The notes beneath the pieces were generated by a model. It saw only the letters and a program-made list of their open reading frames with translations, ran no database searches and was not told where the DNA came from. The position numbers were made by a program, and so were the translations under genes. A stretch of 64,000 nt of DNA from Aphrocallistes beatrix (Eukaryota; Porifera; Hexactinellida; Sceptrulophora; Aphrocallistidae), in assembly GCA_963281255.1 (NCBI GenBank), contig OY725504.1, forward strand, positions 434,001 through 498,000, given 5' to 3'. Shown one piece after another: positions 61,120-64,000 of the stretch. The stretch's first letter is position 1. Every line of letters starts with the position of its first letter.

Positions 61120-61252
61120 ATATTTAGTTAATAGTTGTAGTAGGTAGCTTAGACTATCTTGTTAGAACCTTTAGGGACTTGGAACTGCAGTGGAGTGTGC
61201 TGATAGTTTAGTTCAGTCTTTTATATGTATTGAGTGTTTATAGGATTTATCA

Positions 61253-61258
61253 AATAAA
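61253..61258 (+). promoter_or_regulatory. Polyadenylation signal of LOX6
   Basis: AATAAA 215 bases after the stop in a 3' UTR shared with LOX5. Confidence 0.55.
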
Positions 61259-62014
61259 AGTAGATGAAGAAAATTTTTAAATTTTATGGGAGAATAATCT
61301 TATGTACAAGTACCAGTAGATAGTAAATAATCTCATTATGTCACTAACTCTGTGGTAGAACAGGAGCATTATAAGGGATTCCGGGTGGTCTATAAAAATT
61401 GCATTTCTAGTTATTAATTAAAACTTGTATAAAAAAGTTTAGAAATCCATCGATTTAGTGTCTAGGCCTGGGCGGCTAGTGGGCATGCATGGGGACCATG
61501 GCTGCACCACTTTAAAGTACTTCTGACAGCCCTGATGGAGAGAGGAGGGTGCAATGTTCCCTTACACCAAATTTCAAAGAGAACGCAAAGGCACTTCTAT
61601 TATATTTCTTCCTAGACATTTTGTGAAATAACTTCAGTTTCTGAGTTCGATTTGATGAATAAGCGTACATATTCGCTCCAAATGTTTTTGAAAACCAGGA
61701 TACCAATGTACTCAGATCAAGAGACATAGTAATTCAGTGTTCCCTTACTTTAGATTTAGAAATACATCATGCATATAATGATACAAGTATTTAGTTGGGA
61801 TGTGATTGTAAAATCGTTTTAACCTAAAATCTTCACGGCGATTAGGGCATATCTTCCTGTACATATGAGACTACAACAACTCTCTATAGCCATACTTCCT
61901 TACATGCCACACAAATGGAACTAAGATTATTAGTTCCATGCATGACGAATGAATCATGATGGGTGGGCTGATAATATGTTCTCAACTTCTCACCTAACTA
62001 ATCTACTTCTATTC

Positions 62015-62022
62015 TATATAAG
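62015..62022 (+). promoter_or_regulatory. Candidate TATA box of LOX7
   Basis: TATATAAG about 160 bases before the ATG. TTATTAG before GTAATACAATTTAG again suggests a 5' untranslated intron. Confidence 0.45.
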
Positions 62023-62173
62023 AACTTGTTACTGATAGAATTCTCACTAGTTGCTATCTGAAAGGAGTAATTAGGATATTACAGATTACGCATTTTAAAT
62101 ATTAGTTAATTACTTAATTATAAACAAATGTATCACTATATTTATATTTATTAGGTAATACAATTTAGTTGAA

Positions 62174-63828
62174 ATGTCATCAGTTCCCATTGCAAGATGC
62201 TCTATCAACAAGCATGATAAATTCAAGAAAAATAAAGACACCAATAAGGACCCAATGACACAAGTGGTAGTTTTGGAATTGCCTCCATTCAACCTCCAAC
62301 CCAACCGTGAGTTAACATTTAAAATCGAAAGATTTGTAGCCATTTTAGAAATTATATATTTTATTTAACTCAGATTAATGAGCTCAAATGACAAATCATT
62401 ATAAAATGATTGATAAATTACAACTGTTCTTTTAAGCCAGAAGGATCACACATAGGATATACTATATATGTCCGGTTTAATCGTGTCCCCATTAAAGAAT
62501 TTCGACTTACTATTATCTTTAAATAATCGCAGATATCATATTATTATCTGTTTAATTTTATTTACAATACTATATACATAAAGTAAACAAATCTCAAAAA
62601 TATGTCAGAAACTAGCTTAAACTTTGACATGAGGTTTTTAGGTGTGTAGCAGGAGTTACTATCAGATAATTTTGACTAAGACTCAATTTTAGATAAAAAT
62701 CCAGATCGCCATTACTATGGAGTCCGCATAGTAACAGGAAGTCAGTTAGGAAGTAACCGTGACAGCACCGTATCTATGGAACTAATCGGAAATGTCGCCA
62801 AAACTGGAAAGATTGGGATCGGTAATTTCTTCAACTGGCTTATATCGTCTGGAGATACCTACGACGATTACATCATTGAGTGTGAAACAGATTTGGGAGA
62901 GATACAACTTGTAACAATTTCAAACGATAGTGCAAGATTATATGAGAGGAATGCGAATTGGTTCGTAGACTTTACTTATGTGATCAACCTTAAGAGCAAG
63001 TTGGAACAGAACTTTCCTTGCTACCACTGGCTTGGAGATGGAGAAGAACAAACTAATTCTGCTAGCACAGGTAAATGGATATTTAAACAGGTTTTATGTT
63101 ATCATCTGATTCTTTGAAATGATACTGCTTAATGTTTAAAAGTCACTTCTATACTATAACACCATATTCGTGTGTTTATATTAATATGATGCAATCATTT
63201 GAAGCTACAACTATATAATATGGATATTAACATCTGAAAATAATCATTTCTCTCATTTTTAGGAATTCTGAGATCTGTTGAAGGTAATGGTATCATCGAG
63301 AAACAGAGATTCAAACAAGTCCAGGAGAGAAGGAATCAATACATCTGGGAAATCTTTCCAGATCTTGGGTATCCATCGGCCATGACTATGCATGCTAAAC
63401 ATCCATTGGATGAAGCATTTGAACGAGTGAAAAATATGAATTTTATTAATAACCAAGCAACAAGCGGTGCTTTGGCCGCTGGGAGGAGTGTTTGGGTTGT
63501 AATTGGTCAAATGGTTGGAAAGGTCTTTGGTTCTGAAGAACCAATAGCCGGTGACGCGATGCACAGTCTCCATGGTTTCTTTAAAGTTGCAAAAGGTCTT
63601 GTAAACAAAACTGCAAAAGCAGAAGAGGAAGTTAGTAGTCAGGAAATGCTCGTTGCTTATGAAACGTATCGATTCGCTAGTGATGTGCACTTTGGAGAGC
63701 AGATCCTGAACGGAGTTAACTGTGTTGTCGTGAAGAAATGCAATACTCTACCAGACAACTTCCCTGTGACCAATGAGATGGTACAGCCGTTTCTTAACAA
63801 CGGACATTCATTAAAGCGAGCAATGCAG
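62174..63828 (+). CDS. LOX7: arachidonate-type lipoxygenase (type A), exons 1-3 only; window ends in intron 3
   Basis: Exons: 62174-62306, 62693-63070, 63263-63828; phases agree with the other type A copies (133, 378 and 566 nt). It encodes the PLAT domain (ending FPCYHWLGDGEE) and the first part of the catalytic domain to the end of exon 3 (FPVTNEMVQ segment). The iron-ligand exons lie beyond the window, so activity cannot be judged. Exon 1 begins MSSVPIARC. The intron 1 acceptor gives HKNPDRHYYG where other copies give NENPD, NTYPD or NTNPD. Closest to LOX6 in exons 2 and 3. Confidence 0.88.
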
Positions 63829-64000
63829 GTAATTCATTGTACTTGCTACAAATGGTTTAGGAAATTATTGACCCACGTGATAAAGTATAGTTTGCACTTA
63901 TTTCTGCATGAAGGGTTAAATGCAATATATTATCATGGAACCTTGTTGTTTCGATTGATAATAGTATATTACTAATAATAGTAACTAGAGTTTTTATTTG

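Larger units (their letters stand above)
61039..62014. other. Intergenic region LOX6 to LOX7
   Basis: Holds the LOX6 3' UTR with a GT repeat and polyadenylation signal, then sequence at about 61400-61600 homologous to the LOX3 3' flank (31230-31400), then AT-rich DNA up to the LOX7 promoter. No gene is supported. Confidence 0.65.

Overview
The window looks like nuclear DNA of an early-branching animal, most likely a sponge. The evidence is a cadherin with a transmembrane tail, a C2-WW-HECT ubiquitin ligase, spliced genes with many very short GT-AG introns (often about 60-80 bases), AT-rich intergenic DNA and very many small non-autonomous transposons. The phylum is an inference; nothing here fixes the species.

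Layout. (1) 2-1756 (+): 3' end of a large cadherin/protocadherin-like gene, with extracellular cadherin repeats, a membrane helix and a cytoplasmic tail. (2) 4026-15384 (+): a complete NEDD4-type E3 ubiquitin ligase that I could assemble from 30 exons with consistent splice phase; its introns carry many small inverted-repeat elements. (3) 17494-18003 (+): an intronless cytosolic ferritin. (4) 18705 to the window end: a cluster of seven arachidonate-type lipoxygenase (LOX) genes, called LOX1 to LOX7 here. Each has six coding exons (PLAT domain, then catalytic domain) with almost fixed exon lengths. Orientation is LOX1 (-), LOX2 (+), LOX3 (-), LOX4 (+), LOX5 (+), LOX6 (+), LOX7 (+, cut by the window end). 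Between the 3' ends of LOX2 and LOX3 lies an unrelated open frame of unknown function on the minus strand.

The LOX genes fall into type A (LOX1, LOX6, LOX7; 761 aa where complete), type B (LOX2, LOX3, LOX4; 763 aa) and a divergent LOX5. All iron ligands are present in every copy that is complete over the catalytic exons. Copies are mosaics: LOX3 has a type B body and a type A-like tail and 3' flank, and LOX1 and LOX4 share an exon 5 segment across types. LOX5 has intact exons 3-6 but a decayed 5' end. Two relics (an orphan exon 1 and an exon 6 tail) mark lost copies.

Because the paralogues are so similar, several transposon insertions can be read against an empty site in another copy, giving target-site duplications directly: a pogo-like element in LOX2 intron 2, an hAT-like element downstream of LOX5, and a foldback element with minisatellite arms upstream of LOX3. 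The foldback family, with shared outer ends but arm repeats that differ between members, is the least familiar structure in the window. All exon models are by eye from splice signals and paralogue comparison; no alignment or search was run.
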